From Gammaproteobacteria bacterium (GTDB lineage Bacteria; Pseudomonadota; Gammaproteobacteria; Nevskiales; Nevskiaceae), in NCBI GenBank assembly GCA_016182805.1, contig JACPFV010000033.1:4111-68110 (forward strand): a DNA stretch of 64,000 nt, in the 5' to 3' direction. The notes under the pieces are model-generated. The model did no database searches. It was given only the letters and a program-made list of their open reading frames with translations, and was not told the origin of the DNA. This document shows, piece by piece, positions 28,382 to 36,365 of the stretch; within the stretch, counting starts at the first letter, position 1, and every line of letters starts with the position of its first letter. The position numbers and the translations under genes are program-made.

Positions 28382-29121
28382 ACTCCGGGCTGGCGTCGAT
28401 CGTCCCCGACTGGCTGGCGCCGCCGCGCGTGCGCGCGGCCGTCACCACGCGCCGGGGCGGCGTGAGTCAGGGGCCGTACGGCTCGTTCAACCTCGCGCAG
28501 CATGTCGGCGACGACCCGGATGCGGTGGCGGAGAACCGCCGGCGCCTGCGCGACGCGCTGAAACTGCCGGGAGAGCCGAAGTGGCTCAACCAGGTGCACG
28601 GCACGCGCGTGGTGCAGGCGCCGTGCGCCGGCACGCCGGCGGCGGACGCGGCCTTCACCGACGACGCCGGCACGGTCTGCGCGATCATGACCGCGGACTG
28701 CCTGCCGGTGCTGCTGTGCGACGAGCGGGGCATCGTCGTCGGCGCCGCCCACGCCGGCTGGCGCGGGCTGGCCGGCGGCGTGCTGGAGGCGACGGTGGCG
28801 GGAATGGCGGTCGGCCCGCGGCGGCTGCTGGCCTGGCTGGGGCCGGCAATCGGCCCGTACGCCTTCGAGGTCGGCGAGGACGTGCGGCAGGCATTTCTGG
28901 CCTCCGACCCCGGCGCCGGCGCCTGCTTCGAAACCGCGCCGGCGGCCGGCAAGCTCTTCTGCGACCTTTACGGCCTGGCGCGCCGCCGCCTGCACGCGGC
29001 CGGCGTCGAGCGCGTCTACGGCGGCGGGCGCTGCACGTATTCCGAGCCGCAGAGCTTTTTCTCGTACCGCCGCGACCGCGAATGCGGCCGCATGGCCAGC
29101 CTCATCTGGCTCGAAGACTAG
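28378..29121 (+). CDS. pgeF: PgeF/YfiH multicopper-polyphenol-oxidase-like protein
   Basis: 247 residues from an ATG overlapping the rluD stop. Family hallmarks are AAVTTRRGGVSQGPYGSFNL, a metal/active-site set in QVHGTRVV, TADCLPVLL and AAHAGWRGLAGG, and the closing GGRCTYSEPQSFFSYRRD. In E. coli the protein edits peptidoglycan precursors; homologues show laccase-like or purine-nucleoside activities. rluD-pgeF is a conserved pair. Confidence 0.93.
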   Translation: MNSGLASIVPDWLAPPRVRAAVTTRRGGVSQGPYGSFNLAQHVGDDPDAVAENRRRLRDALKLPGEPKWLNQVHGTRVVQAPCAGTPAADAAFTDDAGTVCAIMTADCLPVLLCDERGIVVGAAHAGWRGLAGGVLEATVAGMAVGPRRLLAWLGPAIGPYAFEVGEDVRQAFLASDPGAGACFETAPAAGKLFCDLYGLARRRLHAAGVERVYGGGRCTYSEPQSFFSYRRDRECGRMASLIWLED

Positions 29122-29166
29122 CCTTCCCCTATCCTGCCCATCCGCTTCCTCGATTCGGAGCGTGTC

Positions 29167-31629
29167 ATGGTCTGGTTCACGGTCTTCCTGGCCGTCCTCA
29201 TCGCCGCGGCCTACCACCGCGCGACGCTGCGCACCACCGCGGTGGCGCTGGGCGCGGCGCTGGCGCTGTACCTGCTGTTCGGCTCCTCGTTCGGCACGTT
29301 CGCGCTGCTGCTGCTCGCCGGCGCGGCGGTGTTCGTGCCGCTGTCGGTGCCGGCGCTGCGCATGGAGTGGCTGACGCGCCCGGCGTTCAACCTGTTCCGG
29401 CGCGTGCTGCCGGAGATCTCGCCGACCGAGCGCATCGCGCTCGACGCCGGCACGGTGTGGTGGGACGGCGAGCTGTTCTCCGGCCGGCCGGACTGGATGC
29501 GCTTCCTGGCGTTTCCCAAGCCGCGGCTGAGCGACGAGGAGCAGGCCTTCCTCGACGGGCCGGCGGACGAGTTCTGCCGCATGCTGGACGAGTGGCGCAT
29601 CACGCACGAGGAGCGCGACCTGCCGGCGGAAGCCTGGCGCTTTCTCAAGGACCGGCGCTTCTTCGGCCTCATCATCCCCAAACGCTATGGCGGCCTGGAG
29701 TTCTCCGCCTACGCCCATTCCTGCATCCTGGCCCGCATCGCCTCCGGCCCCGGCGGCGCCACCGCCGCGTCCATCGTCGCCGTGCCCAACTCGCTGGGCC
29801 CGGCCGAGCTGCTGCTGCACTACGGCACCGAGGCGCAGAAGGACCACTACCTGCCGCGCCTGGCAAGCGGCGAGGAAATCCCCTGCTTCGCCCTGACCTC
29901 GCCCTGGGCCGGCTCGGACGCCGCCGCCATCCCCGACCGCGGCACGGTCTGCCTGGGCAACTGGAAGGGCAGGGAAACGCTGGGCATGCGCCTGACCTTC
30001 GACAAGCGCTACATCACGCTGGCGCCGGTGGCGACCGTGGTCGGACTCGCCTTCCGCCTGTACGACCCGGAAAAGCGGCTGGGCGGGCGCGAGGACCTGG
30101 GCATCACCTGCGCACTGATCCCGCGCGACACGCCGGGCCTGGAGATCGGCGCGCGCCACCTGCCGCTGGACAACCCGTTCATGAACGGGCCGGTGCGCGG
30201 CCGCGACGTGTTCGTGCCGCTGGACTGCATCGTCGGCGGCGCCGCCATGGCCGGCCAGGGCTGGCGCATGCTGATGGAGTGCCTGGCGGTCGGCCGCGCC
30301 ATCTCGCTGCCGTCCAACAGCACCGGCCAGGCACTGGCGGCGGCGCATTTCTCCGGCGCGTACGCGCGCATCCGCCGCCAGTTCGGCCTGCCGATCGGCC
30401 AGTTCGAGGGCGTGCAGGAGGCGCTGGCGCGCATGGGCGCGCGCGCCTACGCCGCCGAGTCGCTGCGGCGCTTCACCGCGCTGGCGGTGGACCTCAAGGA
30501 GCGCCCCAGCGTGCCCTCGGCCATCGCCAAGCACTGGTGCACCGAGTTCGCGCAGGAAACGGCCAAGCTGGCGATGGACGTGCACGCCGGCAAGGGCGTG
30601 ATGCTGGGCCCCAGCAACTGGATCGCGCGTAACTTCCAGGGCTCGCCGATCGCGATCACGGTGGAGGGGGCGAACATCCTCACGCGCAACCTGATCGTGT
30701 TCGGCCAGGGCGCGCTGCGCTGCCATCCGTACACGCGCGCCGAGATCGAAGCGGTGCGCGACGCCAACCCCGCGCGCGGCCTGGAGCGCTTCGACGAGGC
30801 GTTCTGGGCGCACGCCGGGCACGTGTTGTCCAACGCGGCGCGCTCGCTGGTGCTGGGCGTCACCGGCGGCCTGCTGAGCTTCGCCCCGGTGCACGGCCCC
30901 ACGCGCGAGCACTACCAGCGCATCAACCGCTACAGCGCCGACCTGGCGCTGCTGGCCGACGCCGCGCTGGCCCTGCTCGGCGGCCGGCTGAAGTCCCGCG
31001 AGCGCCTGTCGGCGCGCCTGGGCGACGCGCTGTCGATGCTCTACATCGCCAGCAGCGTGCTCAAGCGCCACGAGGACGAAGGCCGGCCGCAGGAGGAGCT
31101 GGCCTTCGTGCACTGGGTGTGCGCCGACTGCTTCCACCGCATCGAGCAGGCGATGGACGGCCTGCTGCGCCATCTCGCGCCGCGCTGGGCGGCATTCGCG
31201 CTGCGCCTGCTGGTGTTCCCGCTCGGCCGTCGCGCCGCGCCGCCGCGCGACGAGACCGGCACCGACATCGCGCAGGCCTTGCAGGACCCCGACTTCCGCC
31301 TGTCCGCCGCCCGCTTCCACAGCGAGGAGCCGCGCCACGCCGCCGGCCTGCTGCAAACCACGCTGCGCCGGCTGCGCGAGGCCGAGCCGCTGGAGCGGCG
31401 CCTGCACGCGGCGCAGCGCGAAGGGCTGCTGCGGGAAGCCCAAGCCTTCGACCGCATCGGCGAGGCGCTGGGCAAGGGCCTGCTGACCGGCGACGAGGCG
31501 CGCCAGCTGCGCGAGCTGCACGACCTGGTGCAGCAGGTGATCCAGGTCGACGAGTTCGCGCCCGGGCGCCTGGCGCCCGCGGCCGGCGCGCCGCGCGTGA
31601 CGAGCGGCGGAGAAACCGAATACGCTTAA
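29167..31629 (+). CDS. fadE: FadE-type acyl-CoA dehydrogenase
   Basis: 820 residues, close to E. coli FadE. Two N-terminal membrane segments (from MVWFTVFLAVLIAAAYHRAT) are followed by the dehydrogenase core (GLIIPKRYGGLEFSAYAHS; CFALTSPWAGSDAA; VEGANILTRNLIVFGQGAL with the probable catalytic Glu) and the FadE-specific C-terminal domain. It catalyses the first oxidation of fatty-acid beta-oxidation using FAD. Its leader GGAGCGTGTCATG is identical over 13 nt to the arms of the repeat at 9004-9270. Confidence 0.93.
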   Translation: MVWFTVFLAVLIAAAYHRATLRTTAVALGAALALYLLFGSSFGTFALLLLAGAAVFVPLSVPALRMEWLTRPAFNLFRRVLPEISPTERIALDAGTVWWDGELFSGRPDWMRFLAFPKPRLSDEEQAFLDGPADEFCRMLDEWRITHEERDLPAEAWRFLKDRRFFGLIIPKRYGGLEFSAYAHSCILARIASGPGGATAASIVAVPNSLGPAELLLHYGTEAQKDHYLPRLASGEEIPCFALTSPWAGSDAAAIPDRGTVCLGNWKGRETLGMRLTFDKRYITLAPVATVVGLAFRLYDPEKRLGGREDLGITCALIPRDTPGLEIGARHLPLDNPFMNGPVRGRDVFVPLDCIVGGAAMAGQGWRMLMECLAVGRAISLPSNSTGQALAAAHFSGAYARIRRQFGLPIGQFEGVQEALARMGARAYAAESLRRFTALAVDLKERPSVPSAIAKHWCTEFAQETAKLAMDVHAGKGVMLGPSNWIARNFQGSPIAITVEGANILTRNLIVFGQGALRCHPYTRAEIEAVRDANPARGLERFDEAFWAHAGHVLSNAARSLVLGVTGGLLSFAPVHGPTREHYQRINRYSADLALLADAALALLGGRLKSRERLSARLGDALSMLYIASSVLKRHEDEGRPQEELAFVHWVCADCFHRIEQAMDGLLRHLAPRWAAFALRLLVFPLGRRAAPPRDETGTDIAQALQDPDFRLSAARFHSEEPRHAAGLLQTTLRRLREAEPLERRLHAAQREGLLREAQAFDRIGEALGKGLLTGDEARQLRELHDLVQQVIQVDEFAPGRLAPAAGAPRVTSGGETEYA

Positions 31630-31663
31630 GACCGTGTCAGAACAAAAAAGCGCAGGGCACAGC

Positions 31664-32320
31664 ATGAACCCAGTCTGCCTCATCGTCGGCGCGGGCCCGG
31701 GCATCGGCCAGGCGCTGGGCGTGGCCTTCGCCCGCGAGGGCTACGACATCGCGCTCGCCGCCCGCAGCGCCGCCAGGCTGGAGCGGCTGGTGCCGGCCAT
31801 CGCCAAGGTCGGCGGCAAGGCGCGCCGCTTCGCTGCCGACGCCGGCGACGAGGACGCGCTGCGGCGCATGATCGCGCAGGTGCGCGCCGAGATGGGCGAC
31901 CCGGAAGTGCTGATCTACAACGCCGCCGCCGCGCAGACCGGCAAGCCGCTGGCGCTCACTACCGAGCGGCTGGTGCAGGAGTTCAAGGTCAACGTCGCCG
32001 GCGCGCTGGTCGCGGTGCAGGAAGTCGCCGACGCGATGAAGGCGTACCGCCGCGGCACCATCCTGCTCACCGGCGGCAGCTTCGCCTACGAGCCGACCGC
32101 CAACTACGCCTCGCTGTCGCTGGGCAAGGCGGCGCTGCGCAACCTGGCCTACAGCCTGGCGCAGGAGCTGGGCACCAGCGGCATTCACGTCGCCACGGTG
32201 ACGGTCTACGGCTACGTCCAGCCCGACACGCATTTCGACCCCGGCCGCATCGCGGAAGCCTTCGTGCGGCTGCACCGCCAGCCGCCGGGGCTGTTCCAGA
32301 TCGAGTACATCTACAAATGA
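31664..32320 (+). CDS. Divergent short-chain dehydrogenase/reductase
   Basis: 218 residues from ATG 31664, preceded by AGGG; an in-frame GTG at 31634 would add ten residues. The dinucleotide motif is VGAGPGIGQALG and the NAAA motif follows (LIYNAAAAQTG). In the active-site stretch GGSFAYEPTANYASLSLGKA the usual Tyr four residues before Lys is a Leu, so classical catalysis is doubtful. The nearest Tyr is seven residues before the Lys. It lies between fadE and glpD in one transcription direction; a lipid-related role is inference. Confidence 0.8.
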   Translation: MNPVCLIVGAGPGIGQALGVAFAREGYDIALAARSAARLERLVPAIAKVGGKARRFAADAGDEDALRRMIAQVRAEMGDPEVLIYNAAAAQTGKPLALTTERLVQEFKVNVAGALVAVQEVADAMKAYRRGTILLTGGSFAYEPTANYASLSLGKAALRNLAYSLAQELGTSGIHVATVTVYGYVQPDTHFDPGRIAEAFVRLHRQPPGLFQIEYIYK

Positions 32321-32342
32321 CGCGCCCGGCCGGGCGCGTCAT
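32317..32342. promoter_or_regulatory. Perfect 26-bp palindrome spanning the SDR stop and the glpD starts
   Basis: ATGACGCGCCCGGCC reads into its exact reverse complement. It includes the SDR stop codon and candidate glpD starts at 32317 and 32341. In RNA it would form a very stable stem over the glpD translation start; as DNA it could be an operator. Confidence 0.6.
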
Positions 32343-33876
32343 GCCCGCCCCCTTCCCCCTCGTCCGGGACGTCCCCGCCCTCAAGGCGCGCCGCTACGAC
32401 CTGCTGGTGATCGGCGGCGGCATCTACGGCGCCTGGACCGCGTACGACGCCGCGCTGCGCGGCCTGTCGGTCGCGCTGGTGGAGAAGGACGACTGGGCCG
32501 CCGGCACCTCCAGCGCCTCGTCCAAGCTGATCCACGGCGGGCTGCGCTACCTGGAGCACTTCGAGTTCGCGCTGGTGCGCCACGCGCTGGTGGAGCGGCG
32601 CAAGCTGGCGCGGCTGGCGCCGCACCTGGTGCGGCCGCTCAACTTCGTGCTGCCGGTGTGGAAGGGCGCGCGCGTCGGCCCGTTCCAGCTTTCGGCCGGC
32701 CTGATGCTGTACGACCTGCTCGCGTTCGGCCGCCAGCCGGTACAGCGGCACAAGCATTACCGGCGCGAGCGCCTGCTGCGGCGCTATCCGTTCCTGGCGC
32801 CGGACGGGCTGCGCGGCGGCTTCCGCTACGGCGACTGCCAGGAGGACGACGCGCGCCTGGCGCTGACCGTGGTCGCGGCGGCGCAGGGCGCCGGCGCCGC
32901 CGTCGCCAACCGCGTCGCCGCCGAGTCGCTGATCCAGGACGAGCGCGGCGTGCACGGCGCACGCCTGCGCGACGCCGAGACCGGCGGGCGCTTCGAGCTG
33001 CGCGCGGCGGTCACGGTGACGGCCACCGGGCCCTGGACCGGCAAGCTGCTGGGGCCGCTGGCGCCGCGCATGAAGCTGGTCAAGGGCACGCACCTGGTGT
33101 TGCCGGCGATTCCCGACTGCCACAGCGCGTTCCTGCTGACCGCGCCGCAGGACGGCCGCGTGTTCTTCGTGATCCCCTGGTACGGCCGCACCCTGGTCGG
33201 CACCACCGAGTCGGAAGTGCCCGACGCCGACGGCGTGCAGCCCACCGAGGGCGAGGAGCGCTACCTGCTGGGCGCGGTCAACGCCTGGATGCCGGCGCTG
33301 GGCTGGACGCCGGGCGAGGTGCTGGGCCGCTTCTGCGGCGTGCGCAGCCTGCAAGCGCAGCAGACCGACAACCTGTCCGCGGTCACGCGCGAGTTCGCCA
33401 TCGAGCAGCCGCGCCACGGGCTGGTCGTGCCGATCGGCGGCAAGTACACCACGGCGCGCTGCGACAGCGCGCTGATCGTGGACCGGGTGCAGCAGGCGCT
33501 GCGCCGCGCGGTGACGCCGGCGACGACCGACCGGGCGCCCCTGCCCGGCGCGCCGGAGGGCGACTTCGCGCACTGGCAGGGCGACATGCTCGCGCAGCTC
33601 GGCGCGGCCGGCCTGGCGCCGGACACGGCGCAGAGCCTGGCGCAACGCTACGGCACGCGCTGCGCGCGCGTGCTCGACCTGCTGGGCGAAAACCCCGCCT
33701 GGGGCGAGCGGCTGCACCCGCAGACCCCGTTCATCGCCGCCGAGGCCGTGCTCGCGCAACGCGAGGAGATGGCGCGCGGCCTCGAGGACGCGATCCGCCG
33801 CCGCATGCCGCTGCGCCTGCTGGCGCGCCTGGACCCGGCCCGTCTCGACCGCATCGCCGCGCTGATCGCCGGCTGA
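32317..33876 (+). CDS. glpD: FAD-dependent glycerol-3-phosphate dehydrogenase family protein
   Basis: 519 residues. It has an FAD-binding GGGIYGAWTAYDAALRGLSV near residue 33, then the GlpD signature WAAGTSSASSKLIHGGLRYL, and later VTATGPWTGKLL, TTESEVPDAD and PIGGKYTTARCDSA. Aerobic GlpD oxidises glycerol-3-phosphate to dihydroxyacetone phosphate and passes electrons to quinone at the inner membrane. The start is uncertain: ATG 32317 overlaps the upstream stop (ATGA), ATG 32341 follows the palindrome. Neither has a clear ribosome-binding site. Confidence 0.88.
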   Translation: MTRPAGRVMPAPFPLVRDVPALKARRYDLLVIGGGIYGAWTAYDAALRGLSVALVEKDDWAAGTSSASSKLIHGGLRYLEHFEFALVRHALVERRKLARLAPHLVRPLNFVLPVWKGARVGPFQLSAGLMLYDLLAFGRQPVQRHKHYRRERLLRRYPFLAPDGLRGGFRYGDCQEDDARLALTVVAAAQGAGAAVANRVAAESLIQDERGVHGARLRDAETGGRFELRAAVTVTATGPWTGKLLGPLAPRMKLVKGTHLVLPAIPDCHSAFLLTAPQDGRVFFVIPWYGRTLVGTTESEVPDADGVQPTEGEERYLLGAVNAWMPALGWTPGEVLGRFCGVRSLQAQQTDNLSAVTREFAIEQPRHGLVVPIGGKYTTARCDSALIVDRVQQALRRAVTPATTDRAPLPGAPEGDFAHWQGDMLAQLGAAGLAPDTAQSLAQRYGTRCARVLDLLGENPAWGERLHPQTPFIAAEAVLAQREEMARGLEDAIRRRMPLRLLARLDPARLDRIAALIAG

Positions 33877-34037
33877 AGGCCGCGCCCGCTCCCGTCAAAA
33901 GGTCCCATTCGCGGGACTGAACGGATCATCAGACGTTTTCTCTATTGCGGGGCTTCCGCCCGCACCCGAACACTGCGTCAGGCACGCGAGACGGCACGTC
34001 ACCACCACGACGCGCCCGGCGTTCGGAGGGAAAAACG

Positions 34038-36254
34038 ATGCGCATGAATCTCCCCATCTCCGGAAAGGAGGTGTCTCTGCGGGACGGCACGACCATCGTG
34101 TCCAAGACCGACCAGCGCGGGCTCATCACCTACGTCAACCGCGACTTCGTCGAGGTCAGCGGCTATACCGAGGCCGAGCTGATCGGCCAGCCGCACAACC
34201 TCATCCGCCACCCGGACATGCCGCCGGAGGCCTTCGCCGACCTGTGGCGCACGCTCAAGGCCGGCCGGCCCTGGGTCGGCCTGGTCAAGAACCGCTGCAA
34301 GAACGGCGACCACTACTGGGTGGAGGCGCAGGCCACGCCGTTCTACGAGAACGGCCAGGTCGCCGGCTTCATGTCGGTACGGCGCCGGCCGACGCGCGAG
34401 CAGGTCGCGGAAGCCGAGCGCGTCTACGACGCGTTCCGCAACAAGACCGCCGGCCACCTGGCGCTCGAGCAGGGCGCCGCGGTGCGCCGCCTGCCGCTGC
34501 TCCGGCTCGCGCGGTTCGGCGACCTGCCGCTGCGCGCCTGCCTGCCGATGCTCGCGGGCGCGGTGCCGGCGCTGGCGCTGGCGGTGCTGACGCTGACGCG
34601 CATGGACGCGTCCGCCGGCGTCGTGGACGCCGTGCTGCTCGCCGGGACCGTCGCCGCGCTCGGTGCCGGCCTCGCCCTGCACCGCCGTTTCGTGCTCCCG
34701 CTGACCGGGGCGGTCGGGGTGTTCCGGCGCATTTCCGGCGGCGAATACGACAACCGCGTCGACATCGCGCGCGACGACGAGGTTGGCCGCGTCATGCAGG
34801 GCCTGCAGGCGGTCCAGGTCAAGTTCGGCTTCGAGATGCAGGAGGTGCAGCGCCAGGCCGACGCGATGGCGCGGGTGCAGCAGGGCCTGGACGTCGCCGC
34901 GGTCAACGTGATGGTCGCCGACCAGAACCTGCGCATCGTCTACCTCAACCGGGCGCTGCAGGAGATGCTGGCGAACGCCGAGGCCGACATCCGCAAGGAC
35001 CTGCCCGGCTTCAGCGCCAAGGACGTGCTGGGCGGCAGCGTCGACCGCTTCCACCGCAACGCGGCGCACCAGCGGGATCTGCTGGCGAAGCTCCAGGGCG
35101 CGCACAGGACCCGGATCGCGCTCGGCGGACGCTTTTTCGATCTCGTCATCAATCCGATCGCCGGCCGCAGCGGCGAGCGACTCGGCTACGTGGTCGAGTG
35201 GAAGGACCGCACCGCCGAGACCGCGGTCGAGTCGGAGATCGCCACGATCGTGCGAGCGGCGGCGGAGGGCGATTTCTCGCGCCGCATCTCGCTCGACGGC
35301 AAGGACGGCTTCTTCCGGCAACTGGCCGAGGGCGTCAACCAGGTGATCGAGCACTCGACGCACATCGTCGGCCAGATCAAGGCCACTGCCGAGGCGGTCG
35401 ACACCGCCGTGCGCGAGATCACCGCCGGCAACGCCGACCTGTCGGCGCGCACCGAGCAGGAGGCCGCCAGCCTGGAGGAGACGGCGGCGACCATGGAGGA
35501 GCTGACCACCACGGTAACGCAGAACGCGGACAACGCGCGCCAGGCCAACCAGCTCGCCATCGGCGCCAGCGACATCGCCACCAAGGGCGGCGAGCTGGTC
35601 GGCCAGGTCGTGACGACGATGAACTCGATCAACGAGGCCTCGCGCAAGATCGTCGACATCATCGGCGTGATCGACGGCATCGCGTTCCAGACCAACATCC
35701 TGGCGCTCAACGCCGCGGTGGAGGCGGCGCGCGCCGGCGAGCAGGGCCGCGGCTTCGCGGTGGTGGCGTCCGAGGTGCGCTCGTTGGCGCAGCGCTCCGG
35801 CGGCGCCGCCAAGGAGATCAAGGCGCTGATCCAGGACTCGGTCGGGAAGGTCGAGAGCGGCTTCAAGCTGGTCGAGAGCACCGGAGAGACCATGGCCAAG
35901 ATCGTCACCGGCGTGAAGCGCGTGACCGATTTCATGGCGGAAATCGCGGCGGCGTCGCAGGAGCAGAGCGTCGGCATCCAGCAGATGAACCAGGCGATCA
36001 CGCATCTTGACGGCGTCACCCAGCAAAACGCGGCGATGGTGGAGCAGGTCGCGGCGGCCGCCCGCGCGTTGCAGGACCAGACCGCCGAGATGGTGCGATC
36101 GGTATCGCGCCTCACGCTGGCGGAGACGGCCACGCGCGCCGGCAGCGCACCGCCGCCCCCATCCGCGCCGGCACCGGCACCCGCGCCCAAGCGGGCCGCG
36201 GCGGCGCCGCGACATGGCGCCGCCGGCAACGGGGCGTGGCATGTGCATGCGTAG
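34038..36254 (+). CDS. Aer-like PAS chemoreceptor, copy 1
   Basis: 738 residues, start preceded by GGAGGG. The N-terminal PAS domain matches Aer-type energy sensors, keeping the flavin-site words [10 protein letters not shown] and [10 protein letters not shown]. Then come two membrane segments with no periplasmic domain between them, a HAMP, a second PAS-like region ([20 protein letters not shown] is its form), and a methyl-accepting signalling domain with the invariant tip [20 protein letters not shown]. It likely senses cytoplasmic redox or oxygen through FAD and signals to CheA. Compared with copy 2 it lacks about 45 residues of HAMP-like sequence. Confidence 0.9.
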   Translation: MRMNLPISGKEVSLRDGTTIVSKTDQRGLITYVNRDFVEVSGYTEAELIGQPHNLIRHPDMPPEAFADLWRTLKAGRPWVGLVKNRCKNGDHYWVEAQATPFYENGQVAGFMSVRRRPTREQVAEAERVYDAFRNKTAGHLALEQGAAVRRLPLLRLARFGDLPLRACLPMLAGAVPALALAVLTLTRMDASAGVVDAVLLAGTVAALGAGLALHRRFVLPLTGAVGVFRRISGGEYDNRVDIARDDEVGRVMQGLQAVQVKFGFEMQEVQRQADAMARVQQGLDVAAVNVMVADQNLRIVYLNRALQEMLANAEADIRKDLPGFSAKDVLGGSVDRFHRNAAHQRDLLAKLQGAHRTRIALGGRFFDLVINPIAGRSGERLGYVVEWKDRTAETAVESEIATIVRAAAEGDFSRRISLDGKDGFFRQLAEGVNQVIEHSTHIVGQIKATAEAVDTAVREITAGNADLSARTEQEAASLEETAATMEELTTTVTQNADNARQANQLAIGASDIATKGGELVGQVVTTMNSINEASRKIVDIIGVIDGIAFQTNILALNAAVEAARAGEQGRGFAVVASEVRSLAQRSGGAAKEIKALIQDSVGKVESGFKLVESTGETMAKIVTGVKRVTDFMAEIAAASQEQSVGIQQMNQAITHLDGVTQQNAAMVEQVAAAARALQDQTAEMVRSVSRLTLAETATRAGSAPPPPSAPAPAPAPKRAAAAPRHGAAGNGAWHVHA

Positions 36255-36365
36255 GCATTCCGATTCCGGTTCGCGCGGAGGGCGCGAACGGCGCGTCCGG
36301 TTCGGCGCGGCGGGCCGCGGCCGGGCTCCTGTCACATCCTCCGCCCCCAACACCGGAGCGCCGCC

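Noticed and set aside
28168-31704. Open frame of 1178 codons antisense to pgeF and fadE
   Set aside because: Low-complexity Arg/Gln/His/Ala composition; the plus-strand genes are clearly the coding ones. Similar long shadows occur opposite the RND gene, pilS/sucC and uvrA.
33877-34037. Possible terminator (GTCCC/GGGAC stem) or sigma28 promoter between glpD and the first chemoreceptor
   Set aside because: The stem is 5 bp with no U-tract and no TAAAG-N15-GCCGATAA-like sequence is present; I see nothing definite in this 161-bp gap.
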